Positions 38,169 through 49,875 of a stretch of DNA of 64,000 nucleotides are shown here, piece by piece. A program made the translations under genes and the position numbers. The notes beneath the pieces were generated by a model. It did no database searches. It was not told the origin of the DNA and worked only from the letters and a program-made list of their open reading frames with translations. Positions within the stretch are counted from its first letter, which is position 1; every line of letters begins with the position of its first letter. The DNA is from Polytrichum commune (lineage: Eukaryota; Streptophyta; Polytrichopsida; Polytrichales; Polytrichaceae), in the NCBI GenBank assembly GCA_950295325.1, contig OX485806.1, positions 50,775,169 to 50,839,168 of the forward strand, read 5' to 3'.

Positions 38169-39098
38169 TTAGTCCCATTTTTTCCCAATCTCTCCTCCCA
38201 TAGACATGATGTTTATATGCGTATGGTCCAATATATAGAATTCATCATATGTAAGCAAGACTCTTACATCGTCGTTTGCGGTAACCTTTGTGTGGGTAGA
38301 GAATAAATTCCAATCAACGTCTGGCACAACATAAACACCGAACCTCTCAGAGGAGGTAAGGGACCCTGGGTTGCATCGTGAAGAGAATCCATGAACACCC
38401 ACAACCCACGATCAAGTGGAAATGTAACTTTATTTTATATTGAGCACATAACAACCTTACATACCTATAGAAGGACACCATCCATATTCTAGTCCTTACT
38501 AGTGAGTGTCAAGTAGCCTTCGACGCTCAGCCAACAAGTATAAAACCGCCTTGGGAGGGTAGTATACAATAATGGGGTCTACATTATTGGGGTTTATATC
38601 CATGTACTTAGCCTCCTTCAATGCACACTTCAATGTGATCAACTCCTTGGCCGTCAACATAGAAAAATGAGTAACCAACAACTGAGTGGACGTGGGGGGA
38701 ATCACAATAACCTATCCTATGAAGAGCCTCAAATATCGGTTGTACTTTGAGAACACTTTATTCTCAAACCAATTATGTTGCCTACGACCTTAAGACCGTC
38801 TCAACCGGTGCTTAGAAACATGGAAAGCGGCAAAGTTAGGAGTTGAGGATATCAACCATCTCCATTTGTGGTTGATACTATGGAGATTTCACATAAGTGT
38901 CACATCGTATGACATGACACGAAGCAAAGAATGGCATCCATCCAACACGAGTGGAAGGACGTGTTGGACCACCAAGTTGTTAGGGGGGCCATGGATGTAA
39001 GCAACATTTGGGCGTTCAATTGTGTATGTTATATCTAGACCCTCATTGACAAGCACAACAAAAGTCCAGTTCATTGTCGAGCCTAAGGATTCAAGCAT
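38169..39098 (-). pseudogene. Unidentified minus-strand ORF relics
   Basis: Three minus-strand ORFs in series (39098-38889, 38705-38499, 38402-38169) have protein-like composition, for example DVDWNLFSTHTKVTANDDVR and NNVDPIIVYYPPKAVLYLL. They may be the upstream part of the partner ORF or a separate transposon gene. Stops separate them. Family unknown. Confidence 0.3.
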
Positions 39099-39559
39099 GA
39101 CTTGCTTTAATTAGTTTGCTTAATCCTATACCCCAAGACCATAACTTCATGCAAGTGCAAGGAAACCCATATTACAATTGAGACAAAAAATAAAAATAAT
39201 GAACAAAACAACTTCATATGGAGGCATCATAGTTGCACGTGGAGTTGATTGAATGCAAAGCAATCGTGTACACCTCATTACAATCCATACACTTGGTATA
39301 AAAATTTCTTATAAAAAGCTTCACACGGAGCTCATTACAATTGGTAAAGTGTTTCACACTCGCTTTTACTCAATTCCCTAAACTTATAGTCACCACATGG
39401 CCTACCTCACTAGAACGCGCCTAGATGCGTGCAAGAAAAACCAATCAATGGCGATCCACCATTTGCAACGCACAAAAGAGTACCCATGTTGGATTAATAC
39501 CAATCCAAAAAAACACCAAATTCAAGGAAGGTCTCAAAATATCTCTCATCAATCAACAT

Positions 39560-39970
39560 GCAACATCCCGATCTCTTAGAAATGAACATGCAAACATTAC
39601 TCCCAATTTCAACAACCCTCCATGAAGCAATCAAGATCCCGGTCACTCGTGAATCAACATGCAAACATTATTCATCAATTCCAATGTCCCTATGGGTATG
39701 ACTAACATCACAATCATTCATGAACCAACATGCAAGCACTACTCCCAATTTCAACAGCCCTTCGGGGTGCGAACAATATCCAATCCACTCATGTGCAAGC
39801 ATTTCGATCAATTTCAAAAGCCCTTCGGACTGCGATCAAGATCCCGGTCACTCATGATAAAATCAACACGCACTACTCCCAATATCAACAACCCTTTGGG
39901 GTGCGAACATTAACCCTAATCACATGAATCTCTGTGCAAGCATTCAAATCCATCATTTTTAATAGCCCTT
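39560..39970 (+). repeat. Diverged tandem repeat, unit about 75 bp
   Basis: Five or so copies of a unit containing CATGCAAGCATTACTCCCAA, TTTCAACAGCCCTTCGGGGT and GCGAACAA/GATCAAGATCCCGGTCACTC. Copies are near 39585, 39660, 39730, 39800, 39860 and 39935. Forward frames across it are repeat translations, not genes. Confidence 0.7.
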
Positions 39971-40039
39971 TGAGTTGCAATCCAAATCTTGATCTATCAC
40001 ATATCAATGTGCTCCAATATCCCAATTTCATTGCCCTCG

Positions 40040-40245
40040 GATGAGGACTTACCAATGTGTGGCCAATTCACACCCCCTTGTTGCGATCCTCAACCCTTAC
40101 TATGATTTACACATAGCACGGAGCTGGAGCAATTAGACTCGCGAGCCGGAGAACCTCACTCCTCAACCCTTATTGTGATTCACACCATAGTGTAGAGTCG
40201 AAGTAGTCATACTTGCAAGCCAAAGAGCCTCATTGGAGTTCTAGT
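40040..40245 (+). repeat. Two-copy direct repeat of about 85 bp
   Basis: Two diverged copies of CTCAACCCTTA-TGTGATT-ACA followed by a CATAG..GAG..G.AG.A segment and GCGAGCC..AGAGCCTCA, near 40090 and 40165. Confidence 0.6.
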
Positions 40246-40249
40246 GGAA

Positions 40250-41965
40250 ATGAGGTTGCCTACCTCGAAAGTCCAAGGGGCAAGTCGACCCCTAAACCCA
40301 AGACTCAAGGCGCGTTAGCCCACTAGGAAGGTGGAAGTCACCGGAGTTCCACCCCGAGGTTGAATTTAGATTTTTGACACATGACAACAAACATCATATT
40401 ACTAGTACTCGGTGCTCTTCTCGGGGTCAAGCCCTGGGTTTGACCCAACATCATGAGAGTTTAAGGATAATTTCATTGTGTCCCACTTTTTCTACCAAGT
40501 GCAAATTTTCACCCTTCTTCTCATGTTTAGGCTTTTGGGACATGGGCAATATGAGCATGTTCCAATTCCATATAGTAGTGGCAAATGACCTCAAATTGGA
40601 AATAAGTAGGAAGAGGTCTATATACACAACGTTGGTGCACATTGTTTGCGAGGTTGGCCCTTAACACAAATTGTGTCAGATTCGAATAAAATAAGGGATT
40701 CATTGACCAACCCTTATGCAAAAAATGATGAAGTTTGATTTAAACTAAAATAGATATCAATGCTATTCAATCATGATCCTTTACAATCATTCCACAAGAT
40801 AACAACCCCCATCAATCTGCAGTGGGCTGAAATGCCCCATGTTCAAACAATGCAACCCTAACACATTCTCCGTACTCCTGTTCTGATAGGTGAAATTGCT
40901 ATCCAAACTTGGTGTCAAGCTTGAACTTGGTCCCATATTAGAGGAGACACTTCCAGATTCTTAAAGGTTGCAATTTCTACTAAATATTCTAGTACTTTAT
41001 GCGCTAACATTTGAGCTCGCCATAATCGTTTGCAGCTGCAAAAAGAAAATACACAAAATATTTCTGAGGGAGTAATTACATGCGTTCAAGGAGTATACCA
41101 GGATGAAGTGTAAACATGTACAATCTCTAATGTGGTATATCCAATGCGATATCAAGGACAATGACCACATCTGATGTGACTTCACTCGAGCATCATGATC
41201 GCAAGAAAAAAGAAGGAAGATTTACACAAAAACTTTACAGATAACTTTCTATATTTTCTATAAGGTAATGAAATGCAACTTGCTCACCTCTAAAACACAG
41301 GTATACTCTCAGCAAGTGCATTGCCTGATGGATGTCCACAGCGATAAAGTTGGATCACGCATTGTCAGAAAAAGAAGTAAGAATATGTGATCTCCTATAA
41401 CACTTGGAGGTACAGTTCGAAGAGTTTGGCCAATTGAGCAAATCCGCATACTCGGCAAGGAATCCCAAATCGCCTGAGGTTTTTTCTGCAGGTAGCAATC
41501 CCAAATGCACCAGGATTGGAACACAGGACTATTTGCAAGTACAGCAACTGCACTATTGTACTACGAGGCTTCGGGTAGTACTCATCATTGCCATTCTTCT
41601 GGATTCTGACGACAAAGGCAGAGATCAACAAATATCTGCTCATGAAGTTCAATGGGAAATGCGAGCTTCTTACAACAAGTCGAACACAAAAAGTGCAAGC
41701 GAGCTCCCCCTCCCCCCCCCCGAAACAAACACACACACACACACACAACTCTTAGCTTTCAAGAGAGACAATAGAAAGACAGGAGTGAGTGAAAGGTCCT
41801 TCTTCCAGAGGAATGGAACTGGAGTCTCTCCATAGCAATAACGTTGATGCAAAGACAGACTGCTAACAACAGGAATCCTTGAGAAAGACTTTCCTGCAGA
41901 AAGTGCCAATTTGGTCGTGCGATCTCAGAAACAGTCAAATATTCATAGTTGCCGTTTCTGAAAAC
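40250..41965. other. Spacer and COI1 3' flank
   Basis: The part nearest 41965 should be the COI1 3' UTR (minus strand). A C-run followed by (AC)n lies at about 41706-41747. An overlapping 143-codon plus-strand frame at 41404-41835 has no family features and is probably chance. Confidence 0.45.
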
Positions 41966-44900
41966 TTAGTCAGATGTGACTCCATATGGCTTGCTGTGGT
42001 TCACTGAGGACTCGTGAATATAAGCACCATCGAAGAATTCTTCCAAGCCATTGTCATCCAAAGCACCATCGCAACACTCTTCACCAAGAGGCGATATGTC
42101 TCCATCAAACTCACATCCCGGTTCACGAAAGAACTGAGTTCCAGGTGACAAAACTTCCACAGTCGACGGAGTATCAGTCCGAGGACTAGTCAGCGAATAG
42201 TACGCCAACAATTGTTTAGTTGTGGGCATCCACTCGACGCGAATGAAGGGGGCCGCTGTAACTAGAACTTGACCAAGGACTTCAGTGGCACCAATTCCTT
42301 GCACCCAAAGGTACTTCAACGATCTCATGTTAAGCATAGCAGTTGCTAGAGCGAAATCGGAAAAGGGACATCCTCGAAGTTCAAGTCTCTTGAGATTTTG
42401 ACAACCAAATGCTAACGCGGCAAACCCTTGGTCACTATCACCCGAACATCCGAGTAAGATCCACTTCAAACGTCCTCCAAACTCTCCAATGTAAGTCAAT
42501 CCTGTGTCTGTCAGACCACCTGGACGCAGGTACACAGAGAATCGTGTCAACTTTGGACAACCTTGCAGTAAACAGCGTACGCCCTCATCTAAGGGAAGGT
42601 CTTGTGGATGTTCTAAGGATTTCAAGAACACGATCCGAAAGTCGGTGAGATTGGTAGAGTAGCGTCCAACGTCCGCTAAGGATTTGTTCGTGATATCTTC
42701 CAGGTACATGACCAGAAACTGAAGCTCCCTGCACCCTTCTGCAATTGCTGTAAGGCCTTTGTGGGTGATAGATCCTGGGCTATCCTGGTCGTCGACTCGG
42801 ATCCTTCTCAGGTTTCTACAGGTTCTCCCAACAACTTCTAGGCCCTTATCACCAAGCACACTTCTTGCCTGCAATTAAACATCTTCCGTTAAGAGAGAGG
42901 ACAGAATACCCTCAAAGAACGCACCTAGGAAGATAGATAAAAGCTGCAACAAGGGATGTCCTTGACAAATCTTCTGTAAAGAGAAGCGAGGGTATGATGC
43001 TAAATGCAGCACCAAGCGAGAATGTCCTCTTCTGTCATTTTTCCTCAGCCTCAAGCCTCCCGCTGAACATCTACCAACTGTCAGCAATTTCAAAAGGGAG
43101 TTCTATAATATGCGAAACAACACGAAAAGCCACTATGTAAACATGTACTTACAAGAACCACCTCTATGAACCCAATAGGTACAGTCAAATCTTTGAGGAG
43201 CCAGCTAACTCACGAATGATAAATCTCTACTCCGCGACGTTGACAAAAGTCGGACGCAAGACCTACACAGATACGTGATAACAAGTACGACATTCAATCT
43301 CCATGATGTCTCACCTCTAATTCTTCCAGTGCAGGGCAGCATGCGAGTAGCTGAGAATGGCCCTCGGCATTCAGTGACATGAATTTCAAATCAAGAACTT
43401 TCAACTTTGAAACCCAAGGAAGGAAGGAAGTTGCCAGCGTAAACGCTTCTCGAGTACTGTACCATCCAGTTCCGAGCTCCGTGAGCGGCGTAGCACAATT
43501 TTTCATGATCTCTTTGAACTTCTCCGACTCGATTTCACCAACTTTTAGCGAATATAAGCTCTTGCAGTTTCGCACCAAAAACAGCAATGCGTCATTGACA
43601 CCCCCCATAATTCCTTCCTCTAAATCTGTTGAAGCGAGATTAAGTCTTTCTAAAGAAGTAACGTTCTTTCCAAGATCTCGTAGCCATGCTGCACCTTGGT
43701 CTTTAATATCGCTCTCTTCTAAGTAGAGTGTTCTCAGAAACCTGACACAAGGATCAGATCAGAATAACCCATAGAGGTGGCATTCACAGGTTCTGGCACC
43801 TATCATTGATCAATCACGCACTACAGAAATATTTGCAACTCGCTTGCAAATGCAACTCTGCAGAAAATATTTTCACTATTTTAGTGATCAATCCTGAAAG
43901 TACCTGCAAGACCGAGCAATATGCTGGAGGCCTAAGGTTGAGAAGCCCGTGCACTTATCTAGCTTGAGCACCTGAATCAATCCCCACATATAGAATTAGC
44001 TACTTATGTCGCTGGATGTACAAAATTGAGAGTGTGCAACTGCTCAACATGGACGACTCGGGCTGACGATTAGAAGGCAGGCAAAATGACGGAGGTCCCG
44101 CAGCTCGAGAGCTACTCCTAGAAAACCGCAAAAACAACGCGTAGCACGTGACGAAGTGCAATTCTAGCAGCGTCCTCTGTGCGATAATCTTATCAGATAT
44201 ACTACCGGCCTGACGACCCAAAACGATTCATTACACTGTGAAGGAAGCAAAGGCAAATTTTGAAGCGAACGCATTTAGTTGCAGTTAAATCAAATGCTCT
44301 CGCGGAGATTGGAGCTTCCACTCACTCAGGACGGACACCACGATTATGCCATCAGAACACAGATATGTACTACCAAACACATGGAGAACCTCCCTGAATT
44401 GAGATAACATTACGCCATCTTCTCTTTTTTAAATGGCCTGGTCTTTCTGACTACTTAATCGAATCTGACCTTTAAGAAAGGCTCTGAGCAATACTTCTGT
44501 AAGGCTGCAACTCGAGTTTGGATGAAATGGACTTGTTGTCCAGCAAACGCACCTACTTAAGAAGGATTGTTCAGAAGTACCTTTAAAGCAACCCCGCAAC
44601 CCTGCGCAAGAATCGCCAGATCGTCATCTGAGACATCCATACGCCGGAAGTGAAGCGTGTGGAGTCTGGGATAGGCTCTCACGATCTCCTTCACCCATGT
44701 GCCAGCATATCCTCCCCAGTGGTCAACGAGAAGATTAAACTCCACAGCCCGTGGTTTACCCTTGATCTTAAACTTCTCAAGGTTAGGAAATCTCTTGCTG
44801 AGCATGAGCGGTGAGATGGAATAACAGTTAGAGACAGAAACATACTTCCGTGTCTTACCATCTATTCTGTGCCAGTGCTTGCAGACCAGAGAGGCTGAGG

Positions 44901-45042
44901 CGCGGTCTTCAGGATCAGTCAAGTGGCTGAATATACACTCTAAAGTCTCGTCTAGTGAGAGGCATTTCTTCTTGGCTTTGTGATTGGCGGACTTTGCATT
45001 AGGATATTTCTTCATGAACTTCGTGAGAATTGCGGAATTCAT
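41966..45042 (-). CDS. COI1: COI1-type F-box/LRR jasmonate receptor
   Basis: Substrate-receptor subunit of an SCF ubiquitin ligase. With a jasmonate ligand and an inositol phosphate cofactor it binds JAZ repressors for degradation. Four exons with GT-AG borders and exact phases: 45042-44581 (154 codons), 43971-43904, 43741-43315 (the split codon AG/G joins exons 2 and 3), 42868-41966. Total 619 residues; Arabidopsis COI1 has 592. F-box at about 28-62 (SLDETLECIFSHLTDPEDRA), then LRRs such as KLDKCTGFSTLGL and YLRPGGLTDTGLTYIGEFGG, ending near LAYYSLTSPRTD. Pocket residues match Arabidopsis R85 (R98), R348 (R343), Y386 (Y374), R409 (R397) and Y444 (Y432). Differences: A384 is V372, and M88 appears as E101. 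The extra N-terminal residues are lysine-rich. No stops or frameshifts, so it should be functional. Confidence 0.95.
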
Positions 45043-45801
45043 TTTCAGCTCAGGTGCAATTCATGTACTGAATTACCGCCCTCCTCTACTAAGTTCGGAG
45101 AATTCTTCCTCATTGTCAACGAGATAAACGATCTAACATAAAGACAAAATTTCTTGTCATTCAGGTTGCCCGAAGATTGCCGCATCCATCGAGTGACGCT
45201 AAAAAATAAATCGAGAATGATACGATGTAGGACACATCAATTTCTTAACCAGTCGACTAAACATCGAGGGGAAATCGATCAGTGCGGAAATACTTTCTTT
45301 GAGGTCGCCTGACCGCCGTACGAAGGAACCACAAAGATGCCTTCCAAAGTCTGTACTGGATGCCACCTAAATATACCATGGGGCGACCATGCTCACGAAA
45401 TATACATTCGAATTCTCACGCATTGTCAGCAAGAGACGTTAGATGACCAGCGATAACATGATCAAACTAGACGCCGATAGAAGTGGGAAGTCTCGATGAA
45501 CAAGACTCAATGCTGCAACAACGTCCATCAGAAATACTGAGCAGTGAGCACCGCTGCGAGTTCAGGGCCGGTTCACACGGGTCCGAAGTCCCAACTCACT
45601 TGAGGTCAATCCGAGCATTCTCAGCCGTTGAGAGCATGAAAGTTGGGACTTAGAGCGTCCCCAGCAGCCTCGCCAACCTGGAATAAAACGGCATTCCGGT
45701 ATTGTAGGTGCCGGATGCAAAAAAAATGGATCCCCAGGAAGGCCCGCCAACGCCATAAGAGGAGAGCGGGCGGGCATAATTGAAGACGTTTTCCGCCATT
45801 T
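45043..45801. other. Upstream region of COI1 and of the Myb/SANT-like ORF
   Basis: A 759-bp divergent spacer that should hold the COI1 promoter on the minus strand. Near 45645-45665, TTAGAGCGTCCCCAGCAGCC resembles the GAGCATCYCCAGCAG start of plant PIF/Harbinger terminal repeats and follows a TTA. I found no matching inverted end downstream. Confidence 0.4.
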
Positions 45802-47310
45802 TTGCCTCGCTTGGCGTGCCGAGAAGAGGTCCGCTACCCAAGAATATCGTCGGAAATAGGTATGTCAGGGTGTACCACTGCTGACGTCATCGCGGGTGGG
45901 GCGAAGCGGAAGGGGAAGAATTTCCTGCCCGAGGAGGAAGAGCAAACATGCAGGAGTTTTATGTATGTCTCAACAGACGCGCGGCGGGGGATCGGGCAGA
46001 AAAAAGCTGCGTTCTGGATTGTTGTTGCTTCGCATTATGCAAGAAACAAACCTGCAGCATGTCTGGAGCGACCTGCGAGGAGTCTTGAGACGAAGTGGGG
46101 AGATCTGAAGGCGAGCATCGCCAAGTTCGTGGGCTACTATGAGCAGATCAAATCCCTCGACGAGAGCGGGCGAATAGAGGACGACATCATCCTTGATGCA
46201 TTGCAGCTTTTTGAGCAGAAGGTGGGGAGGCTATTCGCCCACAAACATTGCTGGTTGCTGCTCCGAGATCACTCGCGATTTGCTGCCATCTTCAGGGCTT
46301 CAGGGTCGAAGCGCAAGGCTCCAGGCACTCAGGGTTGTGATCTGCCGGTTGACAGGAGGGAGGCTAACTCTCCTGATGAGCAGCCACGTGAAGGAGTCGA
46401 CGCCAACGTGAACCTGCACATGCCACAAGGAGTGAAGTCAGCAAAGTCTGAACACAAGGATATGAGGGAGAAGGACGCAGCCTTGAGGGTGAATGCGAGG
46501 GCAACAGCCGATTTCGCTCAAGCAACTTTGAAGAAGGCTGAGCAGATCACCCAGCAAAATGCCTTCAGCCTCTTCACGCTGGAGGATTCCCTTATCACGT
46601 GCCAAGTAGCCCGTAGATGGCTCCTTCTCCGCCGCCAGCAAGAGCTCAAACGGCTTGAGAAGGAGATGGCAGCCGAGGAAGACTCATCGAATGCAGGCGA
46701 TGTTGTTGCGCCGAATGCGGGTGTGCGAGTGCACACAGGCACCATCCCCGGATGCGCTGCCGCACCCACAAATCTTTTCGCTCCCTCCTCGACTCCCCTT
46801 TCTCCTTCACCCCCACTGCAGCCAGATCTCAATGTAGGGGCCACTGTGGGATTGGAAGGTGATGACGATGAAGACCAAGAGGACTCCGATAGCGAGGCAG
46901 CCCATCGGAATCGCTACCGCAACTCTGAGCCCAGCCTCTACATGCAGAGTGCACAATTGAAAGCTAGGGCACATCAGCGTAGTTATGATAGTTTAGGTGG
47001 TCACTTCGATGTCTCCGCAGAGGATCGAAGTGACATACATGTCGTTTCTGATACGGAAGGGGAAGAGATGTGTAGGGTTCCCCCTTCGCAACGTCGCCGC
47101 ACTGGCGAGTACCCTAACGGCGAAGTTCAGTTTAGGGAGGCCTCGAAGCAGGTCCTCTGGAATGAGACCCTGGCTTCCAAATATGCCACCAGAAATTGTT
47201 TCCCTGCTATTCCTCCCTCGATGCCAATCCCTCCACCCATCGGTAGTCATTACCAAAACATCCCTTGGCCAGCTCCATCGCCTTGGCAACCTGGTGCAAG
47301 AGTGTTATAA
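45802..47310 (+). CDS. Myb/SANT-like protein with NAM-associated C-terminus (Harbinger-type partner)
   Basis: Intact 502-residue single-exon ORF, GC-richer than its surroundings. A trihelix-like Myb/SANT domain spans about 38-165: NFLPEEEEQTCRSFMYVSTD, FWIVVASHY, RSLETKWGDLKASIAKFVGY, then KHCWLLLRDHSRFAA. This is the signature of plant proteins often mislabelled GST T3-like and of the DNA-binding partner ORF of PIF/Harbinger elements. A helical segment at about 215-300 (GVKSAKSEHKDMREKDAALR and a QELKRLEKEMAAEE tail) fits the NAM-associated C-terminal domain. It ends in an acidic, then proline-rich tail. The true start may be the ATG at 45862 (MSGCTTADV). A polyadenylation-type AATAAA lies at about 47325. 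It could be an immobile transposon ORF or a domesticated gene; no nuclease ORF is adjacent. Confidence 0.7.
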   Translation: MPRLACREEVRYPRISSEIGMSGCTTADVIAGGAKRKGKNFLPEEEEQTCRSFMYVSTDARRGIGQKKAAFWIVVASHYARNKPAACLERPARSLETKWGDLKASIAKFVGYYEQIKSLDESGRIEDDIILDALQLFEQKVGRLFAHKHCWLLLRDHSRFAAIFRASGSKRKAPGTQGCDLPVDRREANSPDEQPREGVDANVNLHMPQGVKSAKSEHKDMREKDAALRVNARATADFAQATLKKAEQITQQNAFSLFTLEDSLITCQVARRWLLLRRQQELKRLEKEMAAEEDSSNAGDVVAPNAGVRVHTGTIPGCAAAPTNLFAPSSTPLSPSPPLQPDLNVGATVGLEGDDDEDQEDSDSEAAHRNRYRNSEPSLYMQSAQLKARAHQRSYDSLGGHFDVSAEDRSDIHVVSDTEGEEMCRVPPSQRRRTGEYPNGEVQFREASKQVLWNETLASKYATRNCFPAIPPSMPIPPPIGSHYQNIPWPAPSPWQPGARVL

Positions 47311-47755
47311 CCTGCTGGGTTTCAATAAATGCCTCTTTGATTCATTATGGTTTCATTTCTCTTTGCCTGTGTGAATTGCTCAGTGTGAATTTGCCTGTGA
47401 ATTGCTCAATGTAAGCTCAGAATGTAGGGTTCTCATTGATATAGAAAACGGTGAGTTGGGTTATCTGAGATTGAATCTCTCGGATACCATCACATCATAT
47501 GTAGTATGGGTGAAGTGAGTTGGCTGGATGGATTGATTTATGGCATACAGTGTTGTGAGAGGCAGAAAACTCCCTTGCTTGCAAAGTTGATTGAAATTTG
47601 AGGAGATTGACTCTGCTATCTGGTGAATTAGGTTAATTGAGGTTGAATATCTCGGAGATGGCAGAAATTTCTCTCTTGAATGTAAACCTGGGTGAAATTT
47701 TTAAGGAGATTGACAATCTTGCTATGTATCTTGCTTCTTGACCAATTTGCAGGAA
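47311..47755. other. 3' flank of Myb/SANT-like ORF
   Basis: Contains the polyadenylation-like signal. Degenerate repeats of TTGAATCTCTCGGA / TTGAATATCTCGGA and GTGAATTGCTCA occur around 47370-47660. No gene recognised. Confidence 0.4.
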
Positions 47756-49089
47756 ATGAGAAGGTTAGGGCTGAAGAGGCAGTTTCTGCAGACAAAGTTA
47801 CGGAATCACTCGGTTTGAAGGCCAACAATATGCTCCGATATATTGAATCCAGAGAATGCATTTAGAAGGCAGCAACTGTGTCAGCAACTGTCAAGGCTTT
47901 CATGACTGCTGATTTGCCTCATGAGTTGATTGAGCTTTTGGAGAAGATTGTTCTCCAGAATTCTGCATTCAGTGGCAACCCCAACCTCCAGAACTTGCTC
48001 ATCTTGACAGCAATCAAGTGAGATACCACTCAGGTAATGGACTACATTAACCGTCTAGATAACTTTGATGGCCCAGCTGTAGGAGAAATTGCTGTTGGCG
48101 CTGAACTTTATGTTTAGGGTGCTGGGTTTAGGGTTTAGGAAAACTGCTTTGCTTGTATTCATGCTGAGGAGTTCCGACTGGCCCAAATTTGTGGTCTCAA
48201 TATAATTGGTCGTTTTTGCAGCTTGGTTGCTAGTGTGTATGAGTAAGGTGCATTGGAAATTGGGTAAGGTCGAAGGTTAGAAAGCTTCCAGGTAGGTGTA
48301 TGTGTGTGTATGTTTGGGTCACTTTCTCATACGGTCCTGGAATTATCTGAATTTTTGTGCAATCAATGCTGGATTTCTTATGTGGGTGATGAGTGTCCCA
48401 ATGCTGAATCTCTTGTCTGGGTTAAGAGTGCCTCGATGCTGCATTTCTTATCTGGGTTAAGAGTACCTCAATACTGAATTGCTTATCTGGGTTAAGATTG
48501 TCTCCATCCTCAATTTCTTATCTGGGTTAAGAGTGGCTAGGAGCACATGGACATTAGGATAGCCTCCACACCAAAACAACCACAAGTCATCTCCTTCTAC
48601 AAGCCTTGGGATCCATATGGGGCACTCTCCAACTTCTCCCCGCACCCTATCTCCTTGGCAGATGAAAATGGAGTGTCAGTGCCATGGAAGAGTGTGGAGC
48701 ACTACTATCAGGTAAAAAAGTTGAGCAATCCTCAGGGTCTACTGAGTTCGGAAAATACTCTTCCACCCCAATTACATTGTGAGGATAATAGTTCACTAGT
48801 AGAAAATTTTGCGTCCGGATCAACAGAAAGGCGTTGGTCGCGGTTGTTACTTAGGACGCGTTGACCTGGACATGATGTAACACAATTTTGTTGATTTTTT
48901 CTGTTGATATGGTCACAAAAATATTTTTTTAAAAAACTTATTATATATATATATATATAACATTAAAAAATAAAAAATGAATAAATGTCAGATCTCTAAT
49001 TCCTAACCCCTCCCAAGTAACCCTCAACCTATACCTCACCTACAAGTATACACTACCTACCACTCACATAGGTGGCAAGGCCAAGGCCG

Positions 49090-49165
49090 AAGGTGTTGGC
49101 CACGGGAATCGAACCTTGCACCTAGTGATACCCACACATGTGCCTTAACCACTAGGTCATCACAT
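49090..49165 (-). repeat. tRNA-derived segment (SINE-like) inside the CACTA element
   Basis: On the minus strand, GACCTAGTGGTTAAGGCACA resembles a polymerase III A box (TRGCNNAGYNGG). GGTTCGATTCC, about 35 nt further, is a perfect B box. No cloverleaf with a sound acceptor stem is evident, so it is a tRNA-derived SINE head or pseudo-tRNA, not a tRNA gene. Confidence 0.55.
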
Positions 49166-49240
49166 CACACATGATATAAATGGAGTGTTTTAAACCTTTC
49201 TAGAATAAGGCCACTAATTTCTCTTTACTACCTACTTGAT

Positions 49241-49875
49241 GTATATATTTACAGTAAATATATACAGTATATAATTACAGTAAATATATACAGTATATAA
49301 TTACAATAAATATATACAGTATATAATTACAGTAAATATATACAGTATATAATTACAATAAATATATACAGTATATAATTACAGTATATAATTATAGTAA
49401 ATATATACAGTATATAATTACAGTATATAATTACAGTAAATATATACTGTATATATTTACTATAATTATATACAGTATATACTTACAGTAAGTATATACT
49501 GTATATATTTACTGTAATTATATACTGTATATATTTACTGTAAATGTATACATATTTATATATTATATATTATATACATACATGTTACATATATTGTATA
49601 CATATATTATATACATATATGTTACATATATGTTACATATATTATATACATATATGTTACATATATTATATACATATATGTTACATATATTATATACATA
49701 TATGTTACATATATTATATATATATATATACATACATATACATACAGACATACATATACATACATACATACATACAGACATATATATACATATATATATT
49801 ATATGTTACATATATTATATACATATTATACATATTAATATATTAATATTAATACATATATAATATTAACTATCA
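49241..49875. repeat. Extreme AT minisatellite
   Basis: The first part (49241-49555) consists of units around ATATACAGTATATAATTACAGTAA, about 33-40 bp, which become inverted after 49440 and so form large palindromes. The second part (49556-49830) repeats ATATGTTACATATATTATATAC, about 24 bp. Open frames here are repeat artefacts. Confidence 0.9.

Noticed and set aside
41404-41835. 143-codon plus-strand ORF antisense to the COI1 3' flank
   Set aside because: Runs through a C-tract and CA microsatellite, has no domain features and probably overlaps the COI1 UTR.
45645-45665. Harbinger-like terminal repeat upstream of the Myb/SANT-like ORF
   Set aside because: No matching inverted end or TSD seen downstream; not called as a mobile element.
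49241-49560. Regularly spaced repeats that might suggest a CRISPR-like array
   Set aside because: Units are contiguous and AT-only with no unique spacers; the DNA is a plant nuclear genome.
49544-49863. Open frames of up to 100 codons rich in Ile, Tyr, His and Thr
   Set aside because: They are translations of the AT minisatellite and are open on both strands because the repeat has few stops.
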